A program made the position numbers and the translations under genes. The notes below the pieces were generated by a model. It ran no database searches. It was given only the letters and a program-made list of their open reading frames with translations, and had not been told where the DNA came from. Shown here piece by piece: positions 45,754 through 54,312 of a DNA stretch of 64,000 nt (the stretch's first letter is position 1; each line of letters begins with the position of its first letter). Origin of the DNA: Chthoniobacteraceae bacterium (GTDB taxonomy: Bacteria > Verrucomicrobiota > Verrucomicrobiia > Chthoniobacterales > Chthoniobacteraceae). Location of the stretch: positions 28,718-92,717 of the forward strand of contig JAQGOL010000012.1 of the NCBI GenBank assembly GCA_028293625.1, read 5' to 3'.

Positions 45754-46536
45754 TTAAAAGTAAAACGGCAGATCGAGCTTTTTAAACTCCGCCTTTTGCT
45801 CCGATAACCATTTGTCGCCCAGCTTCTCAAAGCCGCCGCCAGTGCGGAATTCGGCCAGGATCGCGTTGACTTTGGTTTTTAGATCTTCGTTTCCTTTGCG
45901 GATGCCAATGGCCCACGATTCCTGCTGGAAAGGGAGTAGGATCGCGCGCGTCGAGGCCGGGTTTTTTTGCCAGTTCCTGAAGGTCGACATCTGATCGTAA
46001 ATAAAGGCATCGGCTTTTCCCTGGGTGACTTCGAGCACGCAGGCGCTTTCCTTATCGAGCACCAGAATGCGTGCCGCGTGGATCTGCTGCATGGCGTAGA
46101 GATGGCCGGTCGTCCCCTTTTTCACCGCGACGGTGCGTCCGGGACGATCAATGTCGGCAACGCCTTTGATGTCGCCGCGGGCACTGACGAGCAGGCAAAG
46201 GCCGGTCCTGAGATACGGCTCCGAAAAGTCGATCGATTTGGCCCGTTCGGCGGTGGCGGTCAGGGAGGAGATGATCAGGTCGATGCGGCCGGTTTTGAGC
46301 GCGGGGATCAGCCCGTCGAATGCGAAGTTCTGGATTTCAACCGGGCGCCCGAGTTTTTCGCCGATCGCGAAGGCAAGATCGACGCTGACGCCGGCGGGTT
46401 CGCCGCGTTCGTTGCGCATCTCGAAAGGCGGATAACTAAGTTCCATGCCGACGATGAGCGGTTTTTCAGCGGCAAACCCCGTGATGGCCGCCAATAAGAC
46501 GAGGAACGTGAAAATGGGAGCGGAGAAGAGTTTCAA
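45754..46536 (-). CDS. Periplasmic amino-acid-type solute-binding protein (SBP_bac_3)
   Basis: A ~260-residue family 3 extracellular solute-binding protein, the substrate receptor of polar amino acid ABC importers. Marks are KPLIVGMELSYPPFEM, GVSVDLAFAIGEKLG, GRIDLIISSLTATAERAKSI then DFSEPY, VAVKKGTTG, and the closing FRTGGGFEKLGDKWL. A TTG at 46536 gives a clean signal peptide (KLFSAPIFTFLVLLAAITGFAA); a TTG at 46608 is also open and cannot be excluded, and no ATG start exists. No permease or ATPase genes lie beside it, so it is an orphan receptor in this window. It diverges from the Gln-rich protein gene. Confidence 0.82.
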   Translation of the reverse strand: MKLFSAPIFTFLVLLAAITGFAAEKPLIVGMELSYPPFEMRNERGEPAGVSVDLAFAIGEKLGRPVEIQNFAFDGLIPALKTGRIDLIISSLTATAERAKSIDFSEPYLRTGLCLLVSARGDIKGVADIDRPGRTVAVKKGTTGHLYAMQQIHAARILVLDKESACVLEVTQGKADAFIYDQMSTFRNWQKNPASTRAILLPFQQESWAIGIRKGNEDLKTKVNAILAEFRTGGGFEKLGDKWLSEQKAEFKKLDLPFYF

Positions 46537-46667
46537 TTGCGAAATGCGGGGGTTGGGTTTCAGATTGGGAAATCTAGCGTTAGTCCACCCCGGAACTGCA
46601 ACCTGCAATCGCCAGGAAGATTCCGCTGAATTAAATTTAGCCGAATCAGTCTGAACCCAGTAACTCG

Positions 46668-48875
46668 ATGAAAACTCCCCGACTCCTCACCTTGCTCCTT
46701 GTTTTCGCCGCGGTGTTCGCGGGCCTTGCGCCTCGCAGCACCGTCCAGGCGGATACTTCGTTTTCTTTCTTTTACGACTCGCTCGATCCGCTTGGGGACT
46801 GGATCCAGACCGACGCCTATGGCTATTGCTGGCGTCCGGACGGAGTCGACGCCGATTGGGCTCCTTACACGGATGGTTACTGGGCGTATACGGACGCCGG
46901 CTGGACCTGGGTCAGCTATGAGGACTGGGGCAGCATCTGTTATCATTATGGACGCTGGGTAAATCTCGATGAAGAAGGATGGTGCTGGGTGCCTGATTAT
47001 CAATGGGCGCCGGCCTGGGTTTCCTGGCGCAACAGCGATGATTACGTCGGCTGGGCGCCGTTGCCTCCCGAAGCGCATTTTACAGAGGATGTCGGCATCA
47101 GCGTCTGGGCGGATTCGACCTACGATATCGGTCCTTCGCACTACAATTTCTGCGCCGTGCGCGATTTCGGGGCACCGGTTCTGCGCCAGGTGATCATTCC
47201 GCGGTTTCGCAACGTGACCTTCATTCAGAGCACGGTGAACATCACCAATATCAGCTTTAACAGGGGAAATCGGTTTGTCTGCAATGGCGGACCCCAATAC
47301 GGCTTCATCTCGGGCCGCAGCACGCGGCCGGTGCCGACCTTGAAATTGGTTCAGAACACCAACATCAACATCGTCAATAACAACACGACGATCATCAATC
47401 GGAATACCAACCGGCCGCTCAGAGGGTTGCAGCATGCCGTGCAGCGCGGCAATACGCTTGAGGTTTTTGCCCCGTCCATTACCGCTCCCGCCAACCCGCT
47501 CCTGGTGAAACCGGAACGCGTGAAACGGGTTGTTGGAAATCGGGGTGTCAATAAAGGGTGGGCAGGCGTAAAGGATCCGGCCGAACGCGAGGCGCTCAGA
47601 GGCAAGCTCCGCGAGCAGACCGCCGGATTAACTCCGCAAACAACCCATGCCAAAGCCATGCCGGTCGCGGATTTGAAGGTTGTGCCCGAAAAAGCTGATC
47701 CCACCGCACCCTCGCCATTCTCCAATCCAAGAGGCCGCGGAGGCAAAAGGAATCAGGACGAAACACCCGGCACCGCGCAGGTTCCCGGCTCGGGCCGCGA
47801 CGGTGCACCCATTGCTCCTTCCAATGGCGGCGTGAATAATGGAAAGCGTGGAGATAATAAACGTGGCGATAATCGCAATGATCCCCCCGCCGTGGCAGCA
47901 CCCGGACAGGATTCGCTGGTTGCCGATGACCAGCCTGTGACAGGGCGCAATGGCAAGCCACAGGGTGGTTTTTCAAACCCGAATTCCAAAAATGGAAAAC
48001 GCGGCGATAACCGCAACGATGGCGATAATCGCAACAATCCACCCGCGGTAGCCGCGCCGGACGCGCCGGTTGCCGTGGAACCAACGGAAGAAAAAGGCCG
48101 CAAAGGCCGGGGCAATGCCGATGTGGACGGTTCGCAAAAGCCAGGCCGCAGTGAGCGTGTTGCTTCGCCTGTCGCCACCGCCGAGCGCGAGAGAATGCTG
48201 GAACAGCAGGCGGAAAAGAAACGCGAAAAGGGGGAGGCCGCGGATGCCAGGCAGCAGCAGGCGGAAACAGCCAAGGAAGCCGCCCGGCAACGGCATGAAG
48301 AGCAGGTGCAAGGACGCCAGGCAGCGGTTGCCCGCCAGCAAGCCGAACGGGAAGCCGGCCGCGAACGTGATCAGCAGGCCGCCACTGAGCGTAAATTACA
48401 GCAGACCGAGCAACAGCAGCAGCGCCGTCAGGGTGGATTTGAGCGCGGCCCGCAGGATCGCCCTGAAGCTCAGAAACCCCAGCAACAGCAGCGTGGGCAG
48501 AATGAAGCCGCGGCGCGTGCCGCCGATGCAAGGGAACAACAGCAGCGCCAAAACGCTCAGGAACGTGCCGGCCAACAGCAGCAGCAACGGCAGGCTCAAA
48601 TGGAGCGGCAACAGCAGCAGCAGCAACAGCGTCAAATAGAGCGGCCTCAGCAGCGTGTGGAACCCCAGCGTGGCGCCCAGCAGGAACAGATGCAGCAGCA
48701 GCGTGCCCAACAACAGCAACGCGCAGAGCAGCAGCAACACGCACAGCAACAGCAACAGCAGCGCCCTCAGGTTCAGCAGCAACAGCGTCCGCAGCAGGAA
48801 GCTCCTGGCCGCGGTCATGGCCGGCAACTGACTCCCGAGGAAGCTGCGGCACAGCAACAAAAAAAGAACCATTAA
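46668..48875 (+). CDS. DUF6600-type exported protein with long Gln/Arg-rich tail
   Basis: A 735-residue protein with a signal peptide (MKTPRLLTLLLVFAAVFAGLA). Residues ~30-190 are a Trp/Tyr-rich DUF6600-like region with repeated GYWxYTDAGWTWVS and EGWCWVPDYQWAPAWVSW motifs. A mid region (about 190-330) with many Asn precedes a low-complexity half. Residues ~330-490 are rich in Asn, Gly, Arg and Asp (GKRGDNRN repeats). Residues ~490-735 are dominated by Gln, Arg, Ala and Glu with runs of up to seven Gln, encoded largely by CAG/CAA. The tail is probably a disordered or coiled-coil stalk. Function is unknown; the DUF6600 region suggests a cell-surface role. It ends just before a hairpin at 48887. 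Confidence 0.78.
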   Translation: MKTPRLLTLLLVFAAVFAGLAPRSTVQADTSFSFFYDSLDPLGDWIQTDAYGYCWRPDGVDADWAPYTDGYWAYTDAGWTWVSYEDWGSICYHYGRWVNLDEEGWCWVPDYQWAPAWVSWRNSDDYVGWAPLPPEAHFTEDVGISVWADSTYDIGPSHYNFCAVRDFGAPVLRQVIIPRFRNVTFIQSTVNITNISFNRGNRFVCNGGPQYGFISGRSTRPVPTLKLVQNTNINIVNNNTTIINRNTNRPLRGLQHAVQRGNTLEVFAPSITAPANPLLVKPERVKRVVGNRGVNKGWAGVKDPAEREALRGKLREQTAGLTPQTTHAKAMPVADLKVVPEKADPTAPSPFSNPRGRGGKRNQDETPGTAQVPGSGRDGAPIAPSNGGVNNGKRGDNKRGDNRNDPPAVAAPGQDSLVADDQPVTGRNGKPQGGFSNPNSKNGKRGDNRNDGDNRNNPPAVAAPDAPVAVEPTEEKGRKGRGNADVDGSQKPGRSERVASPVATAERERMLEQQAEKKREKGEAADARQQQAETAKEAARQRHEEQVQGRQAAVARQQAEREAGRERDQQAATERKLQQTEQQQQRRQGGFERGPQDRPEAQKPQQQQRGQNEAAARAADAREQQQRQNAQERAGQQQQQRQAQMERQQQQQQQRQIERPQQRVEPQRGAQQEQMQQQRAQQQQRAEQQQHAQQQQQQRPQVQQQQRPQQEAPGRGHGRQLTPEEAAAQQQKKNH

Positions 48876-48886
48876 CCGGAACGCTT

Positions 48887-48912
48887 TGAGTGGCACGCAA
48901 CAGTGCCACTCA
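48887..48912 (+). terminator. Stem-loop after the Gln-rich gene
   Basis: TGAGTGGCA and TGCCACTCA form a perfect 9-bp stem around an eight-base loop, starting 11 bases after the stop codon. No proper T-tract follows, so intrinsic termination is uncertain. Confidence 0.45.
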
Positions 48913-49144
48913 GGGCAAGCCGTTTAAAAGATCGGAATGTCAAAGGCGCGCTGTGCGCCGTCCCGATTTCACCCGGCAGGACTTGCGTTTTTGGCTGCGC
49001 ATCCTCTGTATTTCAGTGCGTTATACCGGTTGAATGTGGCTCTCTGAGCCACTCGCAACGAAAGCGAACCGGATGGAGCAGCCATCGACACGGAAATACC
49101 ACTTTCCTAATGCCGCCTTGCGTGGCACCGTCCCCGCCTTTCTA

Positions 49145-50302
49145 ATGAAATCCACTCTCACCCTTTCCCTCGTTGCTTCGCTACTCGCCTCGCAGGCGCT
49201 GATCGCGGCCGATCCAAAGAAACCTGCCGCGAAGCCCGCTCCGGAAGCCAAAACGAAGGAGGCCGCTACGCCGCCCGCCGCCCCGGCCGTTAAGCCAATC
49301 GAGATCAAAGATCCGGTTGCCGTGGTTGAAGGTGTCGACATTAAAAAAAGCGAACTCGATGAAGCGCTCGCGGCAGTGCTCGCCCAGCGCGGTGGTTCGC
49401 CCGGCGACATTCCCGAAGACCAAAAATTGGGCGCTTACCGGATGCTGCTTGATGACGTGATTATCGACAAGCTCATCGCCAAGCGTTCCGCTGATATCAA
49501 GATCACTGACGCGGAAGTCGACGAGACCTTTAAGAAATTCACCAAGGACACTCCTGAGGAAGAAGTCAAAAAGCAGATCGAAAAGAGCGGGCAGACGCTT
49601 GAGAAGATCAAGGAGAGCATCCGCACCAACCTGCGCCAGCAGCGCTGGGTTGAAGAGCAGATCAAAGGCAAGGATGCGGTGACCGATGCCGAGATCGAAG
49701 AGTTTTACAAAAAGAATCCCGATCAGTTCAAAGCGCCTGAACGGGTCCGCGCCAGCCATATCCTGATCGGGGTCAAGAAAGATGCGACTCCCGAGCAGGT
49801 CACTGAAAAGGAAAAATCCGCCAAGGCAATTTACGAGCGCGTCAAAAAGGGCGAGGACTTCGCCAAGCTGGCGACTGAACTTTCCGAGGATCCCAGCGCC
49901 AAGCAGAGCGGCGGCGACCTCGATTTCTTCGCCAAGGAACAGATGGTGCCGGAGTTTTCCGCCGCGGCGTTTGCGATGAAAAAGGGCGATATTAGCGAGC
50001 CCGTTCGCAGCGAATTCGGCTATCACATCATCAAGGTCACCGACCGCAAAGAGCCTGAAGTGGTTGCCTTGGAGAAAGCCAAACCGCAGCTGACCGCTTA
50101 TCTTGGCCAGCAGAAAAAACAGGCCGAAGTCGAGAAGCTCGTCCGTGGCGTCCGCGAAAAAGCGGATGTGAAAATCAATCTTCCCGAGGCTCCTGCGGCT
50201 CCCGCAGCTCCCGCGCCTGCAGTTTCCGCATTGCCGGACGATGCCGCCGCCCCTGAAGCGGATGCCGCTGCGAAACCGGCGCCCGCACCGAAGAAAAAGT
50301 AA
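49145..50302 (+). CDS. Exported parvulin-type peptidyl-prolyl isomerase (SurA/PrsA-like)
   Basis: A 385-residue periplasmic folding factor. The signal peptide is MKSTLTLSLVASLLASQALIA; an Ala/Pro/Lys-rich linker follows. The SurA-N-like helical domain (about 55-195) contains YRMLLDDVIIDKLIAKRS and IRTNLRQQRWVEEQI. The parvulin rotamase domain (about 200-300) has RVRASHILIGV, FAKLATELSEDPSAKQSGGD, FAMKKGDISEPVRSEFGYHI and IIKVTD. The C-terminus is Ala/Pro-rich. It probably assists folding of outer-membrane proteins. The ATG at 49145 gives the signal peptide; an upstream in-frame start at 49034 does not. The leader is C- and T-rich. A strong terminator follows. Confidence 0.88.
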   Translation: MKSTLTLSLVASLLASQALIAADPKKPAAKPAPEAKTKEAATPPAAPAVKPIEIKDPVAVVEGVDIKKSELDEALAAVLAQRGGSPGDIPEDQKLGAYRMLLDDVIIDKLIAKRSADIKITDAEVDETFKKFTKDTPEEEVKKQIEKSGQTLEKIKESIRTNLRQQRWVEEQIKGKDAVTDAEIEEFYKKNPDQFKAPERVRASHILIGVKKDATPEQVTEKEKSAKAIYERVKKGEDFAKLATELSEDPSAKQSGGDLDFFAKEQMVPEFSAAAFAMKKGDISEPVRSEFGYHIIKVTDRKEPEVVALEKAKPQLTAYLGQQKKQAEVEKLVRGVREKADVKINLPEAPAAPAAPAPAVSALPDDAAAPEADAAAKPAPAPKKK

Positions 50303-50314
50303 TCGGGTCACTTC

Positions 50315-50352
50315 AAATCCCCGGCATGCGCTTGCGTGCCGGGGATTTTTTT
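50315..50352 (+). terminator. Rho-independent terminator
   Basis: ATCCCCGGCA at 50317-50326 pairs perfectly with TGCCGGGGAT at 50337-50346, with three further pairs inside and a GCTT loop, then a run of seven T. It lies 12 bases after the isomerase stop codon and is the clearest intrinsic terminator in the window. Confidence 0.9.
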
Positions 50353-50373
50353 AAATCTCTCTTTCACTTCCCC

Positions 50374-51387
50374 ATGGCACGCAAAAACCGCAATGTTGGT
50401 CTGATTGGATTGGGAATCATTGGGTCGCGTGCCGCCGCCGGATTGCGCGCCGCAGGGTTTCCCGTCTTTGTTTGGAATCGCACTCCACAGCCGACGCCGA
50501 ACTTCCTCGGATCCCCCGCCGCGGTGGCTGAGCTTTGCGAAATCATCCAGATTTTCGTTTCCGACGCGGAAGCGGTGTTTGGAGTCATTGAAGCGATGGG
50601 CGATCGGCTTACGGCCAATCACATCATTATTTGCAGCGCTACGATTGGGCACGAGGCAACTCTCGAAGCCGCCCGGTTTGTGGAACACAAGGGCGCGCGT
50701 TTTCTTGATGCCCCTTTTACGGGAAGCAAAGGCGCTGCCGAACAACGGCAGCTGACCTATTATGTCGGCGGCGATGAAGCGACCCTGCAGCGCGCGCGCC
50801 CCGTTTTGGAAGCAACCAGCAAAACGATCCTCCCAATGGGCAAGATCGGTGACGCGGCGACGGTCAAGGTGGTCACCAACATGATCGCAGCCGTTTCCGT
50901 CCAGGCGATGAGCGAGGCGCTTGCCTTAACCGAAAAAGCCGGGATCGCCCCTGAGCTCTTTGCCGCGGCTCTCGCCCAAAACGCCTGCCGCTCGGGCACG
51001 ATGGATCTCAAGTTGCCCAAAATGATGACGGGGGATTATTCGACGCATTTTTCCCTCAAGCACATGTTCAAGGATGTGCAGTTCGGGATCCAAATGGCGC
51101 GCTCCCTGGGGATCGATCTTCCCGCGGCGACCGTCACCGGCGGCGTGATGTATGGCGCGATCAATCACGGCTGGGGCGATCTCGATTTCGCCTCGCTTTT
51201 TAAAGTTTACGAACACGCCTTGGAAAATCCCAGGACGCTTGAGTCGCCTCCGGACAAGCCGCCTTCCAGGGAGGAACTGATCGAGGAGCCTCCACTTGAA
51301 GTAGTCACCTCCGTTCCGCCCGACGCCAAGCCCACTACCGAGAACGGTTCCGAAAAGAGCGACACGCCCTTTGCCCCGCCCTCCTGA
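50374..51387 (+). CDS. Beta-hydroxyacid dehydrogenase (3-hydroxyisobutyrate dehydrogenase family)
   Basis: A 337-residue NAD(P)-dependent dehydrogenase. The nucleotide motif GLIGLGIIGSRAAAGLRAAGF is followed by FVWNRT; the substrate/catalytic block FLDAPFTGSKGAAEQRQLTYYVGGD and the catalytic-lysine region VKVVTNMIAAVS are typical of the beta-HAD family. Members reduce glyoxylate, tartronate semialdehyde or succinate semialdehyde, or oxidise 3-hydroxyisobutyrate; which one is not decidable. An acidic Pro-rich tail (about 290-337) is extra. The start at 50374 gives the conventional N-terminus and lies 22 bases after the terminator. A 10-bp tandem repeat separates it from ygfZ. Confidence 0.85.
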   Translation: MARKNRNVGLIGLGIIGSRAAAGLRAAGFPVFVWNRTPQPTPNFLGSPAAVAELCEIIQIFVSDAEAVFGVIEAMGDRLTANHIIICSATIGHEATLEAARFVEHKGARFLDAPFTGSKGAAEQRQLTYYVGGDEATLQRARPVLEATSKTILPMGKIGDAATVKVVTNMIAAVSVQAMSEALALTEKAGIAPELFAAALAQNACRSGTMDLKLPKMMTGDYSTHFSLKHMFKDVQFGIQMARSLGIDLPAATVTGGVMYGAINHGWGDLDFASLFKVYEHALENPRTLESPPDKPPSREELIEEPPLEVVTSVPPDAKPTTENGSEKSDTPFAPPS

Positions 51388-51390
51388 TCG

Positions 51391-51429
51391 TTCCCCCTCG
51401 TTCCCCCTCGTTCCCCCTCGTTCCCCCCC
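51391..51429 (+). repeat. 10-bp tandem repeat TTCCCCCTCG in the ygfZ leader
   Basis: TTCCCCCTCG occurs three times in succession (51391-51420), followed by a fourth, altered copy TTCCCCCCC; the bases just before (51388-51390) complete another partial unit. The array ends three bases before the ygfZ ATG. It may be an expansion of the TTCCCCCC leader motif. Confidence 0.9.
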
Positions 51430-51432
51430 AAC

Positions 51433-52356
51433 ATGACTGAAGCCGCCGCCTACCGTGAGTTTCTGCTGAATGGCGGGATCGCCGACCTGAGTGATCGCGT
51501 GAAGCTGGCCCTCAAGGGTGCCGACCGTGTGCGTTACCTCAATGGGCAGGTAACCAGCAACGTCACCAAGCTGCGCGAAACCCAGTCCGCCTGTGTCACC
51601 ACGGCCAAAGGCCGGCTTTGCGCGGAAATCATGGTCACAGCCGCCGCCGATGCCCTTTTTGTCGATGCCGATGCTGCTCTGGCCGAAACCCTGCCCGCGC
51701 GGCTGGAACGTTATATCGTGGCCGATGATGTAGAGCTTGTGGAGCTTCCTTCCGATACCCGCCTGCTTCACTTTCTTGGAGTCATGCCATCCGTCCTCGA
51801 GAAACTGGCAGGCGGCGCCCCGCTTCAACGGTCACGCCGGTACGGAATCGACGGATGGGATCTTTGGACCAATGCCGGGACCCTTGCGGCTATTCGCCTT
51901 GAAGGAGTTGCATTCCTCTCCGACTCATTATTGGAGACCATCCGGATTGAGCATGGGATCGCGCGCTGGGGGTATGAGCTCGATGAAGAGACGTTGCCGC
52001 CGGAAGCCGGACTGGAACGCACCCACATCGATTATCACAAAGGCTGTTATATCGGCCAGGAAGTCATTTCGCGGCTCAAAAGCATTGGCCACGTCAATCG
52101 CCAGTTGACCGGGTTCATCTCAAACGATGCGTCGCTTGCAAGCGGGATGCGGATTTTTAACGGCGCACCAGCAGGCGAGGGGATGGAACCGAAGCCGATT
52201 GGCACAATCACGAGCGCCGCGTGGAGTTTTGCCTTGGAGAAACCGGTGGCGCTCGGCTACCTCAGACGCGGCGCAGCGATCGAGGGCTTGGTTGCCCGGC
52301 TGCCGGGCATGCCCGGCGTGTCGATCACCGCGCAAGCTCTTCCTTTTGTTTCATGA
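51433..52356 (+). CDS. ygfZ: YgfZ/GcvT-like folate-binding protein, Fe-S cluster maintenance
   Basis: A 307-residue member of the YgfZ (IBA57-related) family, a folate-dependent factor for maintaining certain iron-sulfur enzymes. The signature KGCYIGQE with the conserved Cys lies near residue 203 in YHKGCYIGQEVISRL. The N-terminal half has RVRYLNGQVTSNV and TTAKGRL. The fold is shared with the glycine-cleavage T-protein, but the KGCYxGQE motif and the size favour YgfZ. A C-rich tandem repeat directly precedes the ATG and there is no Shine-Dalgarno. The TGA overlaps the next ATG (ATGA), so the next gene is translationally coupled. Confidence 0.88.
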   Translation: MTEAAAYREFLLNGGIADLSDRVKLALKGADRVRYLNGQVTSNVTKLRETQSACVTTAKGRLCAEIMVTAAADALFVDADAALAETLPARLERYIVADDVELVELPSDTRLLHFLGVMPSVLEKLAGGAPLQRSRRYGIDGWDLWTNAGTLAAIRLEGVAFLSDSLLETIRIEHGIARWGYELDEETLPPEAGLERTHIDYHKGCYIGQEVISRLKSIGHVNRQLTGFISNDASLASGMRIFNGAPAGEGMEPKPIGTITSAAWSFALEKPVALGYLRRGAAIEGLVARLPGMPGVSITAQALPFVS

Positions 52357-53003
52357 AAAAGATTGTTCTCACGCTGACCGCGCTCTGCGCCGCCACTGCG
52401 CTGCTTCACGCCGATGACGTGGCTCTTATGACCCTGCGCGTCGGGAAAGAGAAACAGGTCCAGCGCGTGGCCATGGAGTTCTACAACGGCGATGCGCCCG
52501 CTCATGTTGAAAATTTCAAGAAGCTGGCAAAAGAGAAGTTCTACAACGGCCAGGCGATTCATCGCTCCTTCCCCCATCTTCTGATTCAGACGGGCGATCC
52601 GTTGAGCCGCAAAAAAGACCGCACCAATGTCGGCACCGGCGGTCCCGGGTTCACAATCCCGCCCGAGGTGCACCGCAAACATCTCAAAGGCTCGATCGCC
52701 GCGGCGCGTCTGCCTGACAATATCAATCCCTCGCGGCTCTCCAACGGGAGCCAGTTTTACATCTGCCTGGCGCCGATGCCTTCCTTTGATGGCCAATATA
52801 CGGTCTTCGGCAATGTGATCTACGGGCTCGACGTGCTTGATGCCATGAGCACCAAGCCGGTTGATACCAATGATTTTCCCGTGGAACGGATCGAGGTGGA
52901 ATCGATTAAAATCGTTCCCCGCGAAGCGCTTCCCCCTGTGCAGACGCCGGTCAAACCGGGCACGCCGGTAAAAACCAAACATTGGTGGGAATTTTACAGA
53001 TAA
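52353..53003 (+). CDS. Exported cyclophilin-type peptidyl-prolyl isomerase
   Basis: A 216-residue cyclophilin with a signal peptide (MKKIVLTLTALCAATALLHA). The catalytic fold shows FYNGDAPAHVENFKKLAKEKFYNG, IHRSFPHLLIQTGDP, GSQFYICLAPMPSFDGQYTV then FGNVIYG. The usual Phe-x-Met-Gln-Gly-Gly stretch is LLIQTGDP, the form common in small bacterial cyclophilins. It assists protein folding outside the cytosol. The start overlaps ygfZ by four bases. An upstream in-frame extension exists but would remove the signal peptide. tRNA-Tyr follows 53 bases later. Confidence 0.88.
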   Translation: MKKIVLTLTALCAATALLHADDVALMTLRVGKEKQVQRVAMEFYNGDAPAHVENFKKLAKEKFYNGQAIHRSFPHLLIQTGDPLSRKKDRTNVGTGGPGFTIPPEVHRKHLKGSIAAARLPDNINPSRLSNGSQFYICLAPMPSFDGQYTVFGNVIYGLDVLDAMSTKPVDTNDFPVERIEVESIKIVPREALPPVQTPVKPGTPVKTKHWWEFYR

Positions 53004-53056
53004 AGCCTTGCACACGGCGCGCGGGCCACGTAGAAAGCCGCTCCCGCAATTTCAAA

Positions 53057-53142
53057 GGGTAGATACCGAAGTGGCCAAACGGGGTGGACTGTAAATCCAC
53101 TGGCTTACGCCTTCGAAGGTTCGAATCCTTCTCTGCCCACCA
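53057..53142 (+). tRNA. tRNA-Tyr (GTA anticodon)
   Basis: A class II tRNA of 86 bases including the encoded CCA. The acceptor stem GGGTAGA pairs with TCTGCCC (one G-T wobble). The anticodon GTA is at 53091-53093 in an anticodon stem-loop GGACTGTAAATCC, a variable arm follows, and the T-loop GGTTCGAATCC is canonical. The discriminator base is A39 (53139) before CCA. Codons read are UAC and UAU. Confidence 0.96.
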
Positions 53143-53272
53143 TTCCTTCAACTTCCTGAAGGAGCGTGACTTTGAAATCCGCCTTGTTTTTCCGAGGCTT
53201 TCAAAATGAAGTGTGTGCGCGCCGGCACCGTTCTTTCGCTGACACGCGGCTGCGTTTCTGACTCACGTTGTT

Positions 53273-54289
53273 ATGCCTGATCCGATCACGCCTCCCTCTC
53301 CCCAGCTCTTCTTTGAAACAATCAACGCCTTCCAGAAAACCGGTGCGCTTAAAGCCGCGGTCGATCTCGGATTGTTCGGCGCGGTTGGTCATATCCCATC
53401 GACGGTTACCGAAATCGCCTCGCGCATTCAGTGCCCCGAGCGGGGACTTCGCATTCTCTGCGACAGCCTCGCCATCTTTGGATTCCTTATCAAAGAGGGC
53501 ACGCATTATTCGCTCACGGGCGATTCGGCAGTTTTTCTTCACCCGGACTCTCCGGCTTACATCGGCGGCGCAGTCAGGTTCCTGCTGGCGCCCGGCCTGA
53601 CGGAAGCTTTCAGTGATCTGGCTTCCACCGTGCGCAACGGCCGCATCCACACCTCCGAGCACGGCACCACGGCTGCTGATCATCCAGCATGGGTGGAGTT
53701 CGCCCGCGCCATGGGTCCGATGATGATGCCTGCCGCCATGGGCGCGGCGGCCCTGCTGTCGCTTGATCCCTCGCGCAATACTCGGATACTTGATATCTCC
53801 GCCAGCCACGGCGCTTTTGGCATCGCCGTTGCGCAAAAAAATCCGCGCACGCATCTGGTGGCCCTCGACTGGGAGGCTGTCCTGGAAATTACCGGGAAAA
53901 ACGCCGCGGCCGCGGGCCTTGCCAGCCGTTTCAGCAAGATCGTCGGCGACGCTTTTACGGTCGATTTGGGTGCGGACTATGACCTCGTCCTGGTCCCGAA
54001 CTTCCTCCACCATTTTGATATCGCCGATTGCACCCGCTTTCTGCGGCGCGCCCATGCCGCGCTGCGTCCTGGCGGACAGATCCTCATTGTCGAATTCGTT
54101 CCGAATGAAGACCGGATTACCCCGCCTCCGGCCGCCAGCTTCAGCCTGGTAATGCTCGGTACCACCCCGCAGGGAGATGCCTACACGTTTGCGGAGTATC
54201 AGCGCATGCTCGCGGAAGCGGGCTTCAACGCGGCGGCCTTGCACGCGTTGCCGCCCACCGCTCAGAGCGCCGTCATCGCCGTGGCCTGA
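53273..54289 (+). CDS. SAM-dependent O-methyltransferase (class with dimerisation domain)
   Basis: A 338-residue methyltransferase similar to plant/bacterial O-methyltransferases and acetylserotonin-type enzymes. The N-terminal dimerisation/winged-helix region (about 1-95) includes FFETINAFQKTGALKAAVDL and RILCDSLAIFGFL. The Rossmann core has the SAM-binding ILDISASHGAFGIAVA (about 165-180; the usual G-x-G-x-G is degenerate, S-H-G-A-F-G), then VALDWEAVLE, KIVGDAF and VLVPNFLHHF, and ends ALRPGGQILIVEF. The acceptor is unknown. It stands alone between tRNA-Tyr and a repeat region. The ATG at 53273 is conventional. Confidence 0.83.
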   Translation: MPDPITPPSPQLFFETINAFQKTGALKAAVDLGLFGAVGHIPSTVTEIASRIQCPERGLRILCDSLAIFGFLIKEGTHYSLTGDSAVFLHPDSPAYIGGAVRFLLAPGLTEAFSDLASTVRNGRIHTSEHGTTAADHPAWVEFARAMGPMMMPAAMGAAALLSLDPSRNTRILDISASHGAFGIAVAQKNPRTHLVALDWEAVLEITGKNAAAAGLASRFSKIVGDAFTVDLGADYDLVLVPNFLHHFDIADCTRFLRRAHAALRPGGQILIVEFVPNEDRITPPPAASFSLVMLGTTPQGDAYTFAEYQRMLAEAGFNAAALHALPPTAQSAVIAVA

Positions 54290-54312
54290 TACAAAAGAAG
54301 CTGATTATTAAG

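Noticed and set aside
46560..47435. 291-codon minus-strand frame across the divergent promoter and the DUF6600 gene
   Set aside because: Overlaps a real gene with signal peptide and Trp-rich repeats; its composition is typical of an antisense shadow.
47596..48909. 437-codon minus-strand frame opposite the Gln-rich tail
   Set aside because: CAG/CAA repeats read backwards give Leu/Val/Ala-rich nonsense; the plus strand starts with a signal peptide.
49036..49052. Hairpin GTGGCTC-TCT-GAGCCAC as a riboswitch or terminator
   Set aside because: A 7-bp stem alone about 90 bases before the isomerase gene, with no T-tract or known riboswitch core, is not enough support.
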